Source: a virus. From it: a DNA stretch of 54,900 bases. The first letter of the stretch is position 1. Every line of letters begins with the position of its first letter. Shown here piece by piece: positions 1 through 10,561 of this stretch. Where the stretch lies: the IMG/VR virus record IMGVR_UViG_3300042555_000963, positions 1-54,900 of that record. The stretch is one strand, 5' to 3'. Position numbers and translations under genes: made by a program. The notes under the pieces were generated by a model, which had not been told where the DNA came from, did no database searches, and was given only the letters and a program-made list of their open reading frames with translations.

Positions 1-2585
1 GTATTTAAGTTTCCTGCTACACCACCTGCATTAGGATGAGACCAAGCAAGACCATAAAGAGAACCAGTAGATGTACCATCAACAGGTAATTTATAAGCAT
101 CACCCATTGCAAACACACCTTGGTATCTTGATGCAGAATAAAGACCAACTATAGTCTGTCCAAAATTATTATCTAGATATAAATGGTTGTTGCTTGCAAG
201 GCGTAAAAGACCATACACGTTTGTATTTGATCCTTGTATACCAAGCAATGTTGTACCATCTGTATTAATTCTAAATCTTTCTGTACCCCAGCTACCAGAT
301 GATCCATCAGGAGCCATTCCAATGTCTTGGGATATTCTAAAGTTATCGTCTGCAAAGCAATATCCTACACCCCAACGAGTGTTATTTGTTCCATTAGTAA
401 ACTGTATAGAAGGTCTATCAGCAGAAGCTTGTTGTATATGAAATCTTGCAACAACTCCCCATGAGTGATTACCCCACTCGTTTTCAAATGACCAAGGAAC
501 GTGATTTGAAGAAGCACTGTTCCTATCTACAAATTGACCTGCAAAACCATTATATGCTGCTGCACTGTTAGCTCTAACATAAATTCTACCATTAGACTCA
601 ACTTGGGCTCCCGAACCATTACCTGGTGCATTACCAAGATATGTTAACCCATATACCCAGTTAGTTCCACCTGCAGTAGTAATACCATTAGGGAAAAATG
701 CAGAGTTTGAAGTACCCCATGGATTACCATTACTTACATAACCACTAGGAGCATTTATATTTCCATTAACTGTTAATCCACCATTATTTCCATACCCAAT
801 AGTAGCTCCACCAAATACAGATAATCCATAAGTAGGAGCACCGGTATTTGACGCACCCCAACCATTGGGTCCGCCAATATTTACTCTTTCATACAACTGA
901 ATAAATTCTCCGCCTTGTGAACCTACTGCTCGGCCTCTTATTGTACCAACCTGAATAGCATGGTCATCAGTTTTTGTAAAACTAAACTGACCTGATACTG
1001 TATCTCCGCCTCTAGCTATTGCCCAGTTTGTGTAGTTGCCACTATCAAGAACAGTAAACTCACTACCACCGCCTGTTGTACCTCTGCTTATATACATAGT
1101 ACCTTGATACCATCTAAACTTCCAACCAACACCATGCTGATAATGACCTACCTCATTATTATTAGCCATCAAGTAGTCGCTACTATCATTAAACCAGATA
1201 CCTGACCAACCGTTTTTAGAACCAATCATTTCCCACGCACCATAAGAACCTGTATTAGGTCTTAAATGAGCATTATTTGTACTTGCAAATATTCCACCAC
1301 CGTTAACATTAATCCACGAAGGAACATATAGGTACCCATTAGATGCATAATATGCTAAACCACTCGCTGCGTTTGTAGCATGATAACCATCTACCGTATC
1401 AGCGTTACCTGCAGAAGAAGCAGATCCCGCAGCATCTGCATAAGCCACTCTCACCGCAGCGGGTGTTCCTGGCGTAACTTGTAATAACCATCTGCTTCCA
1501 TCATATGTCATTGTCATGTAATATGGAGCCGCTCCTCCATATACATAAGAACCATCGCTAGCATATAATCTAGTAGCATTAGTAGCGTATGTTGCTGTAG
1601 CAGCATTACCAGTTATACTTCCTGAAGATGTTATCCATCCACCATAGTTTCCAAGCTGATTTCTCACGTGTGCAAGACTAGACTTTCTAGACCACCCATC
1701 ACCATTAGAAGTTATAAAGCTACTAATAGCAGGGTTCTCGGATTCTGGTGTATTAAAGTTAATATGGTTAGCGTATATGTACCCATTACCATCACGCTGT
1801 ACTATATGACTAGCATTTACTCCGCTACTTATGTTAGATGCAGATATTGCTGCTGAAAAGTTACCAGATGTTGCCCATATACCAGCACCAAAACTTGCAT
1901 TATAACTTGTATCAAAATATACTAAACTTGCATTACCTGTAACATCTCTTATTTGTAAACCTGAATTACTTATACCTGTGATGCCATTTTGTATCATATA
2001 TTGCCTAGCACCAGACTGAGCTCCACTTAAAAAAATTGCACCAACTGTTGATGAATTAGTGACATATAAGTTACCTGATAACGTTCCACCAGTTAATGGT
2101 AAAGCATATGAGTTAAAATTAGCTGATGAAAGCATAGTAACCCATGAAGACCAGTTATCACAACAATCTCTTAAAGTTCTAAAAAACATTGTTGCGCTTG
2201 GGGAATGCCAAGAAGCTGCCATTTCCATTCCTTTACCAGCCACAACATATTGAGCAGATATATCATAAGTAGTTGGACTATTAGCTCCTCCGCTATAAGC
2301 ACTATATATAGCAAGTCCATTACTTACTTTAGTAGTTCTATCTGTATTATAACTAGTTGCACCGGAAAGTATAGCCCAGTTAGATGAATTAACATAACCA
2401 CTAGGATTACTACTATTATAAGGAGTATACCCTAAAGCACCAGTTACCTGACCAGAAGTAACCCCGGTCAAGTAGGTGTTAGTATCCATCACAACAGCAC
2501 CCTGGGCATTGACTTTCATAAAGCCTGCCGTCATGCTGTTCATAGTAAGACTACCAGTAATCGATGTACTCTGTAAAACTGCCAT
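1..2585 (-). CDS. Large tail fibre / receptor-binding protein, 3' end outside window
   Basis: The reading frame is open on the minus strand from an ATG at 2585 to the left edge (about 861 codons, no stop seen). The N-terminus begins MAVLQSTSITGSLTMNSM. The body is rich in Gly, Ser, Asn and Thr and low in Cys, with fibre-type phrases such as DTNTYLTGV, GALGYTPYN, NWAIARGGDTVSGQF and, near the edge, YGLAWSHPNAGG. That last phrase is common in phage fibres carrying a C-terminal chaperone. It lies 6 nt downstream of the 1859-residue fibre and is probably co-transcribed with it. The role, host binding at the tail tip, is inferred from composition and position. The missing C-terminus probably holds an S74-type domain, which cannot be seen here. 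Confidence 0.8.
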   Translation of the reverse strand, partial: MAVLQSTSITGSLTMNSMTAGFMKVNAQGAVVMDTNTYLTGVTSGQVTGALGYTPYNSSNPSGYVNSSNWAILSGATSYNTDRTTKVSNGLAIYSAYSGGANSPTTYDISAQYVVAGKGMEMAASWHSPSATMFFRTLRDCCDNWSSWVTMLSSANFNSYALPLTGGTLSGNLYVTNSSTVGAIFLSGAQSGARQYMIQNGITGISNSGLQIRDVTGNASLVYFDTSYNASFGAGIWATSGNFSAAISASNISSGVNASHIVQRDGNGYIYANHINFNTPESENPAISSFITSNGDGWSRKSSLAHVRNQLGNYGGWITSSGSITGNAATATYATNATRLYASDGSYVYGGAAPYYMTMTYDGSRWLLQVTPGTPAAVRVAYADAAGSASSAGNADTVDGYHATNAASGLAYYASNGYLYVPSWINVNGGGIFASTNNAHLRPNTGSYGAWEMIGSKNGWSGIWFNDSSDYLMANNNEVGHYQHGVGWKFRWYQGTMYISRGTTGGGSEFTVLDSGNYTNWAIARGGDTVSGQFSFTKTDDHAIQVGTIRGRAVGSQGGEFIQLYERVNIGGPNGWGASNTGAPTYGLSVFGGATIGYGNNGGLTVNGNINAPSGYVSNGNPWGTSNSAFFPNGITTAGGTNWVYGLTYLGNAPGNGSGAQVESNGRIYVRANSAAAYNGFAGQFVDRNSASSNHVPWSFENEWGNHSWGVVARFHIQQASADRPSIQFTNGTNNTRWGVGYCFADDNFRISQDIGMAPDGSSGSWGTERFRINTDGTTLLGIQGSNTNVYGLLRLASNNHLYLDNNFGQTIVGLYSASRYQGVFAMGDAYKLPVDGTSTGSLYGLAWSHPNAGGVAGNLN

Positions 2586-2591
2586 ATATTC

Positions 2592-5500
2592 TTAGTTTCT
2601 ATTTTCTAGTTGTTGTATTCTGTTCTTAAGCTCTTTCACTGATTCTATCAGCACTGCTGTAAGACGTGAGTAGTGAAGACCAATCGGTTCCCCGTGCTGG
2701 TCGTATTGTACAAACTCTGGGTAGATCTCTTCTACTGCTTCTGCTATAAGACCGATCTCTTTTACTGCAGATCCTTTTCTGTTATAGGATACCGCCTGGA
2801 GCTTCTCCACCTGGTCAAGAGCTGAGTCTACGTTGACAATGTTTTCCTTTACCTTTATAGTAGAGGTTTCTGTTAGAGAGGTACATGTAATAGATGACGT
2901 AAATGTTGCTGCACCGGTACTATTCATTAAAAATAAGTTTGTCCCTGTTGAGCCATTTCTTATTCCAAAAACTCCAGTACCAGCAGACCCACCACTTAAT
3001 AATGCATATTGAACTTCACCTGCTCCTGTATTATTTAATGTTAAACGTAATCCACCAGCACCACCATCTGCGGTAGTCGTAAAGTTACCACCAGCCGTAA
3101 CTGATGAACTAAACGTGGTAGCACCAGAATCAGTAATAAACATTCTGTAAACTCCATCTGTTCTGTTGTAGATGCCACAACCATCATTCTGTGCACCATA
3201 TGACCACATCTTACCAGCTGCAGACTTTACGTTCATCCATATACCACCACCCGTGCCCTGAAGATATATACCTTCATTGTCACTTGTGTAAACATGAAGT
3301 TTGTATTGTGGGTTATTTATACCTATACCTGTATTACCACCGTTGCCTATATAGAATCTACCACCTGCTATACCTGGAGCATCTACTGAAAAAGCACCGG
3401 TTCCACCAATACTAATAGCATCATACCCAGCATTAGTATCAATACGAATACCGTTAAAGCTTCCAGAGCTAACAGACAACTTACCATATATTGTAGTTGT
3501 AGTACCAATACCAACGTTACCTGAAGAAGTATTTATATAAAATTGCGGTGTAGCACTTGTACCAAGAGATATAGAACCATTCCCTAATATAAATCTAGAC
3601 GAGTTACCTCTTCCATTAAGAATATGAAACTCATACAAATTGGTAACATATTGAGATATAGTTTTTGATGAACTGTCAGTATCAAAATATAACACACTAC
3701 CTACACCAGATATGTAAGCATTACCATTTACATGCAACTTTTCACTTGGAGATGTAGTATTGATACCAACGTTCCCTCCATTATTAAAATAGACAGGATC
3801 TGCGTTTCCAGGTAAGTCTATTACAGCAGTTCCTTGATTAAGTATTCTAACATAACCAATATCCGTAGTACCACTTGTTCTATCACCCATAACCACCATA
3901 TCAAAGGCCGAACCTCTAAATGTTAATGATGGTGAATCTAAACTTGATCCTCTAAATATAACATTACCATTAACATCAAGTTTAGCAGCAGGTGATGAAG
4001 TGCCTATACCAACATTTCCTGTATTATAGTGTATGTTACTACCAGATGTAGTCCATTGAGAAGCTGTACCACCACCTGTTACAGTGATAACATTACCAGA
4101 AGAGTCTACAGCAAGTGTAGCTACTGCTGTACCAGTAAATGCTGATGATGATGTGTAGGCGTTCAAACGAAGCTGACCGGTTGAGCTCAATCTCATTCTT
4201 TCAGCTGAGCTAAAACCAAAGAGTATACTACCTACAACGGATCCTCTGTTAATGATTGCAAAGTCTCCTGCTACAGCTCCTATTAAGAAGTTGTTAGTAG
4301 CAGTGGCCATGCCTATGGTTCCCCAAAAAGCAGGACCCGATGTTGCACTAGCAAACTGAATACTAGGTGCTGTTCCAAATGCTCCTAAGTGGGTATCTCC
4401 TGTGGTGTTTGTTACCTGCACCTGGCCGCCACTTGTTATGCGCATACGTTCGGTGTTGTTCGTAGCAAAAACAGTTGGGTAATTATTATAATTCCATATA
4501 TAGCTTATATCTCCTGTATGCCCAACATAAAAACCATTTCCTGCTCCTGTTCCTGTGTTTGCAGTTTGGTAAATAGTTGCAGCGTTTGCTCCGTATATTG
4601 TCAATCCGACATTTGATGCAACTGTATTTCCAATTACTACATTACCTGTAGTTGATTGTATATACATAGCATTCCCTATACTATTTGTATTAAACGACCA
4701 ATTGAATCCACCATCTAAAGCAATACTACCTCTTTCAGCTCCTGAGCTTCCAAAACCAAATCTTGATGAGGCTCCTGCATATACACTACTTGAGAATGTA
4801 GCTGCTCCTGTAGAGGCTATTGCTAATACATTTGAAGATAAAACATCACTCCATAAGGTAAAACTATTATCAGTGTTACCAAATATCCTATATCTATTAG
4901 TTCCGTTTAAACGAAATGATTGCCAAGTAAACCCTCCACTTGCGGCCGTATAAGACAAAACCAATTGCTCATTGGTAGATCCCGTTACTACTAATTGAGT
5001 ACTAAATGTAGCACTTGTACCACCTAAAGCACCTGTAAGAGTTCCACCAGATAACGGTAAGTATACACCAGCCACAGTAGGTATATCACTTGTAAGTGCT
5101 AAAGTTCCACTAGCATTAGGTAGACTATAGGTTCTTTGTGTGTTATTAGTTAGTGCAGCTGCATTAAATCTTGCAAACTTACCGTTAGTTCCTCCGTCCT
5201 GGTCAAACTGTATAGACAGAAAAGTTTTATCTTCTGCAACTATACTTGTATAACCACTACCTGCATATATAATACTAGCATTTTGTCTAAGTCCTAAATA
5301 ACCAGCAGCTCCCAGTGCACTACCCAGAATGTTTATAAAACCTACAGATAAAGTATTGTTTCCAAGGTTTACATTGGTTGTAGCACCAGTGTACGGAACG
5401 TAAGAAGATAAAGAAGAAGATGTTATGTAACCAGGTCCGTTTGTAAATGCACTTAAGTTAGTAGGTCTATCTGTAATATCAGTCCACACGTGCGTGTGAG

Positions 5501-8171
5501 CTGAAGGAGGAAATGTACTTGGAACACCTGTAAGTTTAGAATAAGCAAGATCGGTTATATTAGCATTTCCTATAGAAGACAAAATAGATAACGAACCTAG
5601 CCCTAAGTTAGTACGACCATTACTTTGTTGAGTTCCTGTTAATCCTTGAGATGCAGTATCTATACGTAATCTATTACCTAAAGCAGTAGTTACAGTTGTA
5701 GAGAAAGCAGCATCATTACCTAAAGCAGCAGCAAGTTCGTTTAATGTATCAAGGGCAGCTGGTGCAGATGCAACCAAGTTAGCTACAGCTGTAGTAATAT
5801 CACTTGTAAGAGCCAGGGTGCCGGTAGCACCTGGTAAAGTGTAAGTAAATGTTCCGTTTGTTATAGTAGATCCTAAAGTCAACTGACTCGAAACTCTTAA
5901 TGTACCGTTTAGATCAACTGTAAATGCTGAAGCTGTCGTTGTCCCCACTAAGATCTGACCACCTGCTGGCTGCAGTCTTAATGCTCCGGCTGCTATTGAA
6001 GTACCATAATATGTTTGAATCTGTGCCCAGGTAGTTGTAGTTGCACCTCCAACAGTCTGTACAAAAAACGCGTTATTCCCTCCCGCAGCAGGGTCTGAGT
6101 TAATCATTACAAACTGAGCGTTAACTCCCGAGGTGTTTTTAACAATAAAACCACCGTTTACATCCAGCTTAAACTGAGATGCACTATACGGAGAAGATGT
6201 ATTGATACCAATACAGTTTCCGTCATCAAATATTATACTGTTACCAATAGAACTAGAACTAGTAAACTTAGGTATATAGTTGGTTGTACCTGTCCCTGTT
6301 ACTGCACCACTAGCAATTGCTTGGGTAGATAATAATCCATTTGCATCAGCAACAACCATTCTTGTACCTGTACCTGCTAAATTAGATAAAGTAGCAGCAC
6401 CACTTACTCTTGCAGTACCATTTACATCTAACCTAAAGCCTGCGTCTGTGAATGTACCTCCATTTTGTAATAATACGTTTCCTGTATTAAATACTCTACC
6501 AATCTCTACATTATCACTTTTAAATAAACCAAGAATTGCAGTTCTTGACGCTCCATTTCCTATAGTAGTCGACCAAGTTGTATTTGCATTATTATTCCAT
6601 CCAATATTTGTTCCTAATTGTCCTTGTATAATTAACACAGAAGAACCTTCAGTATAAATATATGCATTACCTCCTGCTCCTCCATTAGGTAAAATTTTTA
6701 ATAAATTATTAAAATCTATTCTACCTGAACCAACTGTTCTTAATGCAATATTCTGCACCCCCGTAAACGCACCATTAGTAAACGTAGGGTTAATATCTAA
6801 TCCTACTAATACATCATTGTTTGCTGCTGCTACTAAGGTAGTGTTTATTAATCCACCTCTTGCTATGGCAGAGGATGCCGTTTCTGAGCCACCTAATGTG
6901 AACTTAGTTGCAGTACCTAATGTGATAGTTCCTATTGCAGTATCGCCTTCTAAATAATTAGAAGCAGACCCGCTCATAAATAAGTTCCAACGATTAGTTG
7001 CAGCAGATAACCCACTTGAAAATGCTTTTATAGTAGCACCTGTTGCACTAACTATTGTAGGACTAAAATTAAATCCATTTAAATCAATAGCACCATCAGT
7101 AAGATTTATATTTCCTGATGCAATAAAGTAAGTATTAGTTCCACCTTGACCTTGGGCAACCCCATTATACGTGAGTACAATACCATTACCTTGTCCACCT
7201 ATAACAGAATTGAAAGACCTTGGATTAGTAGTAGTTATATTAATTGCACCATTACCTACATAATAACCTGTAATAGTTATTGCAGGACTATTTGAACTTG
7301 CAGTACCCAAAATTAAACTACCACCATTTACACTACCTGTAATAACCCCCTGTACTCTTGCAGTACCATTAACGTCAAGACGGAAACCTGCGTCTGTGTG
7401 TGTACCTGAATTTTGTATAAGGAAGTTACCAGTAGAAAACATTGTAGCTAATTGAGTAGCACTTGCACCACCTACAATTATTGTTCTACCTGCAGCTCTT
7501 CTTGCTCCAAATAAGAAATTACCTGCAAGCGAAGGTACTGATGCTGCAGTACCACCAATTGCAAAACTTCCTGCTAATGTATTACTATCGTCATACATAT
7601 TAACACCTGCATAATTTGTAGCTGTTGTATTTTGTAGTGATACTATTGCATTTGATAATTTAACTTGAACAGCATCAGTAACCCCTGTAATTATTGAAGT
7701 GCCAACTAATATGGATTGTGTTCTCAACCCAACATTACTCACCCCCGTAAAAGCACCATTACTAAACGTTGGATTTATATCCAATCCCACAAGAACATCA
7801 CTATTAGCAGATGCCGTTAATGTAGGAGTAAGGTTAGTACCTCTTGCTATTGCAGATGCAGCCGTAACACTATTATTAACTAATAACTGTGATGTAGGTG
7901 TAAAAGCAAAAGTTGCAGAACTTGTTAAACTTGTAGTACCATTAAAGTAAGCTACCTGTCCACTTGTACCTGTGCCGGTAACTGGGTTTGTGAGCAAAGA
8001 CTGCCCGCCAATGTCTGACAACAACTGAGCTCCAGTGCGGAATTTAACCACACCGGAGTCAACTGTTAAAAATTTGTCTGTATCAATAGTAGCATTGGCT
8101 ACGTTGTTCAACGTAACCACACCTTCTACTACCAAGCCAGCTCTAGCTAAAATATCAGAAAGAAACTTCAT
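2592..8171 (-). CDS. Giant tail fibre with C-terminal S74-type intramolecular chaperone
   Basis: This 1859-residue protein is built of Gly/Ser/Thr/Asn-rich beta-type repeats. Recurrent units include LDVNGTARV, GNVGIGT, ATFSSSV and LALTSDI, as in trimeric phage fibres. The last ~95 residues (TSTIKVKENIVNVDSALDQVE, then EIGLIAEAVEEIYPEFV, then a closing coiled coil ending QQLENRN) match the peptidase S74 chaperone family. That domain trimerises the fibre and then cuts itself off; the Ser of TSTIKVKE and the following Lys are the expected catalytic pair. It follows the 404-residue fibre-like protein by 12 nt on the minus strand. The class assignment is firm; the receptor is unknown. Confidence 0.9.
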   Translation of the reverse strand: MKFLSDILARAGLVVEGVVTLNNVANATIDTDKFLTVDSGVVKFRTGAQLLSDIGGQSLLTNPVTGTGTSGQVAYFNGTTSLTSSATFAFTPTSQLLVNNSVTAASAIARGTNLTPTLTASANSDVLVGLDINPTFSNGAFTGVSNVGLRTQSILVGTSIITGVTDAVQVKLSNAIVSLQNTTATNYAGVNMYDDSNTLAGSFAIGGTAASVPSLAGNFLFGARRAAGRTIIVGGASATQLATMFSTGNFLIQNSGTHTDAGFRLDVNGTARVQGVITGSVNGGSLILGTASSNSPAITITGYYVGNGAINITTTNPRSFNSVIGGQGNGIVLTYNGVAQGQGGTNTYFIASGNINLTDGAIDLNGFNFSPTIVSATGATIKAFSSGLSAATNRWNLFMSGSASNYLEGDTAIGTITLGTATKFTLGGSETASSAIARGGLINTTLVAAANNDVLVGLDINPTFTNGAFTGVQNIALRTVGSGRIDFNNLLKILPNGGAGGNAYIYTEGSSVLIIQGQLGTNIGWNNNANTTWSTTIGNGASRTAILGLFKSDNVEIGRVFNTGNVLLQNGGTFTDAGFRLDVNGTARVSGAATLSNLAGTGTRMVVADANGLLSTQAIASGAVTGTGTTNYIPKFTSSSSIGNSIIFDDGNCIGINTSSPYSASQFKLDVNGGFIVKNTSGVNAQFVMINSDPAAGGNNAFFVQTVGGATTTTWAQIQTYYGTSIAAGALRLQPAGGQILVGTTTASAFTVDLNGTLRVSSQLTLGSTITNGTFTYTLPGATGTLALTSDITTAVANLVASAPAALDTLNELAAALGNDAAFSTTVTTALGNRLRIDTASQGLTGTQQSNGRTNLGLGSLSILSSIGNANITDLAYSKLTGVPSTFPPSAHTHVWTDITDRPTNLSAFTNGPGYITSSSLSSYVPYTGATTNVNLGNNTLSVGFINILGSALGAAGYLGLRQNASIIYAGSGYTSIVAEDKTFLSIQFDQDGGTNGKFARFNAAALTNNTQRTYSLPNASGTLALTSDIPTVAGVYLPLSGGTLTGALGGTSATFSTQLVVTGSTNEQLVLSYTAASGGFTWQSFRLNGTNRYRIFGNTDNSFTLWSDVLSSNVLAIASTGAATFSSSVYAGASSRFGFGSSGAERGSIALDGGFNWSFNTNSIGNAMYIQSTTGNVVIGNTVASNVGLTIYGANAATIYQTANTGTGAGNGFYVGHTGDISYIWNYNNYPTVFATNNTERMRITSGGQVQVTNTTGDTHLGAFGTAPSIQFASATSGPAFWGTIGMATATNNFLIGAVAGDFAIINRGSVVGSILFGFSSAERMRLSSTGQLRLNAYTSSSAFTGTAVATLAVDSSGNVITVTGGGTASQWTTSGSNIHYNTGNVGIGTSSPAAKLDVNGNVIFRGSSLDSPSLTFRGSAFDMVVMGDRTSGTTDIGYVRILNQGTAVIDLPGNADPVYFNNGGNVGINTTSPSEKLHVNGNAYISGVGSVLYFDTDSSSKTISQYVTNLYEFHILNGRGNSSRFILGNGSISLGTSATPQFYINTSSGNVGIGTTTTIYGKLSVSSGSFNGIRIDTNAGYDAISIGGTGAFSVDAPGIAGGRFYIGNGGNTGIGINNPQYKLHVYTSDNEGIYLQGTGGGIWMNVKSAAGKMWSYGAQNDGCGIYNRTDGVYRMFITDSGATTFSSSVTAGGNFTTTADGGAGGLRLTLNNTGAGEVQYALLSGGSAGTGVFGIRNGSTGTNLFLMNSTGAATFTSSITCTSLTETSTIKVKENIVNVDSALDQVEKLQAVSYNRKGSAVKEIGLIAEAVEEIYPEFVQYDQHGEPIGLHYSRLTAVLIESVKELKNRIQQLENRN

Positions 8172-8183
8172 TAATAAGATTTA

Positions 8184-9398
8184 TTAGAGTGAACTCACAA
8201 CAACTCGGTAAGTACCTGCAATAGGAGATCCAGAAAAAGCAAGTGTTGTTACATTTGCAGAAGTGATGGTTACATCACATACTACAAGTTCATTATTGCT
8301 TGTATCAGAAACTCTAACCATTACATCTGTCGTACCCAAGTTGTGTGTCACAGTGTAGTTACCTGCTGTAGTTACCACAACGTTTGCTGAATGTTTATAT
8401 GTAGCAAGGTTGGTCTTTAATTTCAGCGGAGTAACAATCTCTGTATCATCTGTACCAGTGTTAGTATCAGCCTGAGTAGCAATTGCTGCAATACCCGTTC
8501 TTGTTTCAGTAGCAGTACGACCAGCAAGTGTTGCAGGAGTCACGGCTTTAACTGAATCAGTACCGGTATTTACTTCTGTTTGTGTAGCAATAAATACAAG
8601 ACCCAGTACAGTTGTAGTAGCCTGGTCACGGTTAACCTCTAAAGAAGTCCAGTTAGCTGCGTATGTAGTTGTTGAAGCAGTGTTTACCAGTGCAATCAAT
8701 ACATCACCTACGTTAAAAGGTATACCACCCACTGTACCAGCAACTGATACATACCAGTAGTCACCTTTTTTAGTACCAACAACCGGACTTGAACCTACAG
8801 GAAAAGAACCAGTAGACGCATCCCAGGCTCCTTCTAAATTTCCAAGAGCACCAATCTGAGCATCTACGTAAGTCTTCACTGCAGTAGATGTAGGAATGTT
8901 GGCATTAGAAGCAGTAGCTAATGTTCCATCGGTAATAACACTCACTTCAGCAGCATTTGCTGTAGAGCCAGTGACGTTACCAATAATAGTCATTGAAGCC
9001 AGTTGTTGTAACTTAGCAAAGGTTACTGCGTTAGCATTGATCTTTACAGTGGTCACTGCAGAGTCAGCTAGTTTTGCTGTAGTAACACCAAGATCTTTAA
9101 TGCGCAGGGTGTCTGCGTTGATCTCGATTGTAGCGTTATCTACATTTACATCCAGGGTGATTACGTCACCATTACCAGATGTAGACGCTGTTAAGCCAGC
9201 TCCACCCAGTACATCCTGGATGTCACCTGACATGTCAACCCACGCTGCACTATCCCAGAAGTAAACTCTGGCGTCAGCCGTGTTGTAATAAATTTGTCCT
9301 GTTACAGGAGAGGTTGGAGCCGTGGCCAAGTTCTGTAACGCTACGTTCAGAATCTGATTTTTGGCGAGGTCCAGGTTAGTTAAAAACTTTTTTGCCAT
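8184..9398 (-). CDS. Tail fibre / tail appendage protein
   Basis: This 404-residue protein opens MAKKFLTNLDLAKNQILN and continues with a module seen in many fibres (GQIYYNTADARVYFWDSAAWVDM). The middle carries two degenerate repeats, TQTEVNTGTDSVKAVTPATL and TQADTNTGTDDTEIVTPLKL. The end is a small beta domain (HNLGTTDVMVRV ... GTYRVVVSSL). The same closing fold seems to recur in the next two upstream proteins (WVVNHGLGKYP and WDIQHNMNLIP), so the three are probably related appendage or adaptor proteins. The start lies in a CCTATG context. It is a virion protein by context; its exact position in the tail is unknown. Confidence 0.75.
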   Translation of the reverse strand: MAKKFLTNLDLAKNQILNVALQNLATAPTSPVTGQIYYNTADARVYFWDSAAWVDMSGDIQDVLGGAGLTASTSGNGDVITLDVNVDNATIEINADTLRIKDLGVTTAKLADSAVTTVKINANAVTFAKLQQLASMTIIGNVTGSTANAAEVSVITDGTLATASNANIPTSTAVKTYVDAQIGALGNLEGAWDASTGSFPVGSSPVVGTKKGDYWYVSVAGTVGGIPFNVGDVLIALVNTASTTTYAANWTSLEVNRDQATTTVLGLVFIATQTEVNTGTDSVKAVTPATLAGRTATETRTGIAAIATQADTNTGTDDTEIVTPLKLKTNLATYKHSANVVVTTAGNYTVTHNLGTTDVMVRVSDTSNNELVVCDVTITSANVTTLAFSGSPIAGTYRVVVSSL

Positions 9399-9419
9399 AG
9401 GTTGGGGTTGTTTATAAGT

Positions 9420-9968
9420 TTAGTTTATATAAGCCTTTCCACTGAACGCAGCGGTGAACTTTACGGTTAATGTATTGCTGTTAGTGTAAATCACTTCTCC
9501 TATCACCTCTTCTTCTGCACTATCAACTATTGTTACAGATGGATACTTTCCAAGCCCATGATTTACTACCCAGGTAGCAGATGGTGAATTTTGCGTATGG
9601 ATATATGCGTATGTAAAACTGTCTTGTATAAATGTGTCGTCTCTATAAGTAAGCTTTACTGTTCTTTCTGTTTGAGTAGAGATAACATCTATTTCCATTA
9701 CAGATCGGTCAAAAGCCTCATACAGCATATCTATTTCTGCATCTGTAAGACCTATTGGTCTAAATTCATTACCATCCCAGACATAGAAAACAGTAATATC
9801 CTTATCATATACAATAAGCCCCTGGTCATTTGAGTTAAGTGTAGATGCAAGGGCTGTACGCTCCACAGTAGAAACCGGGTGAAGCTTTGCATTAATCAAC
9901 TGGTTTTTAATCAGGTTAATGTCATGATAGTATGCTACCGATGTCGGCTGTCCTGGGGGTAATGCCAT
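9420..9968 (-). CDS. Tail appendage / fibre adaptor protein
   Basis: This is a 182-residue protein. The N-terminal segment (DINLIKNQLINAKLHPV, then GLIVYDKDITVFYVWDGNEF) resembles the opening of the 404-residue neighbour. The C-terminus (WVVNHGLGKYPSVTIVDSA ... FTAAFSGKAYIN) is the same short beta domain found in both neighbours. Its ATG overlaps the upstream gene's TAA by one base (TAATG), which suggests translational coupling. It is probably a short fibre or a fibre-attachment protein; no enzymatic motif is visible. Confidence 0.7.
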   Translation of the reverse strand: MALPPGQPTSVAYYHDINLIKNQLINAKLHPVSTVERTALASTLNSNDQGLIVYDKDITVFYVWDGNEFRPIGLTDAEIDMLYEAFDRSVMEIDVISTQTERTVKLTYRDDTFIQDSFTYAYIHTQNSPSATWVVNHGLGKYPSVTIVDSAEEEVIGEVIYTNSNTLTVKFTAAFSGKAYIN

Positions 9969-10561
9969 TATGATAAGTATGCTTTTCCGGCAACCGGTTG
10001 ATTAAAATATACTTTGAGTCTGTTGTTATCAATCACGTCTATGATACCTACGATATCAGTACCTGTCGCATCTTCACTGGTTACATTTGGAATAAGGTTC
10101 ATGTTATGTTGAATATCCCACACTGTAGATGGTGTTGATTGTGTAAACACAAACGAACTGTTCTGGTTAACCACGATAGATGGATTCAGGTTGATACGTG
10201 TGATACATCCACCAGTATTCACCTCAATAATATTCTGATTAATGTTTTGACTAACATAGTTCAGTCCCATAGAAGGACCAACACGCTGCTGGCTGCTTAT
10301 AAAACCTACACCTCCTTTAGAATAAAGCACGTCATCGTAGGTGACACCCAGCCAGGTTTTGTACTGAATCGTAGTATCAGATAATGCACCTGCATCTTCA
10401 GCTGCTTCCCAGTCTACCAGGTCCTTACGGATGCTGAGCAGATCCAGGTCTACATCTGATTTGCAAGAGTCTATACCATAACGCATCTTCATGTACTGGC
10501 GGAATACACCGTCAGCAAAGTTTTTGTAATGCTTCTTTTTATTAGGTAATAATGTTCTCAT
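9968..10561 (-). CDS. Tail-associated structural protein
   Basis: The frame extends upstream to 10690, but I place the start at the ATG at 10561 (MRTLLPNKKKHYKNFADGVF, 197 residues). That leaves only a 20-nt overlap with the upstream zinc-ribbon gene. The C-terminal part (WDIQHNMNLIPNVTSEDA ... FNQPVAGKAYLS) matches the closing beta domain of the two downstream appendage proteins. The N-terminal half is charged and mostly helical. It stops in the TAATG overlap with the next gene. It is probably part of the same tail-tip assembly; function is inferred only from position and shared domain. Confidence 0.65.
   Translation of the reverse strand: MRTLLPNKKKHYKNFADGVFRQYMKMRYGIDSCKSDVDLDLLSIRKDLVDWEAAEDAGALSDTTIQYKTWLGVTYDDVLYSKGGVGFISSQQRVGPSMGLNYVSQNINQNIIEVNTGGCITRINLNPSIVVNQNSSFVFTQSTPSTVWDIQHNMNLIPNVTSEDATGTDIVGIIDVIDNNRLKVYFNQPVAGKAYLS

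Noticed and set aside
4702-7950. Several plus-strand frames of 80-125 codons inside the giant fibre gene
   Set aside because: Pro/Val/Asn-rich antisense shadows of repetitive fibre sequence.
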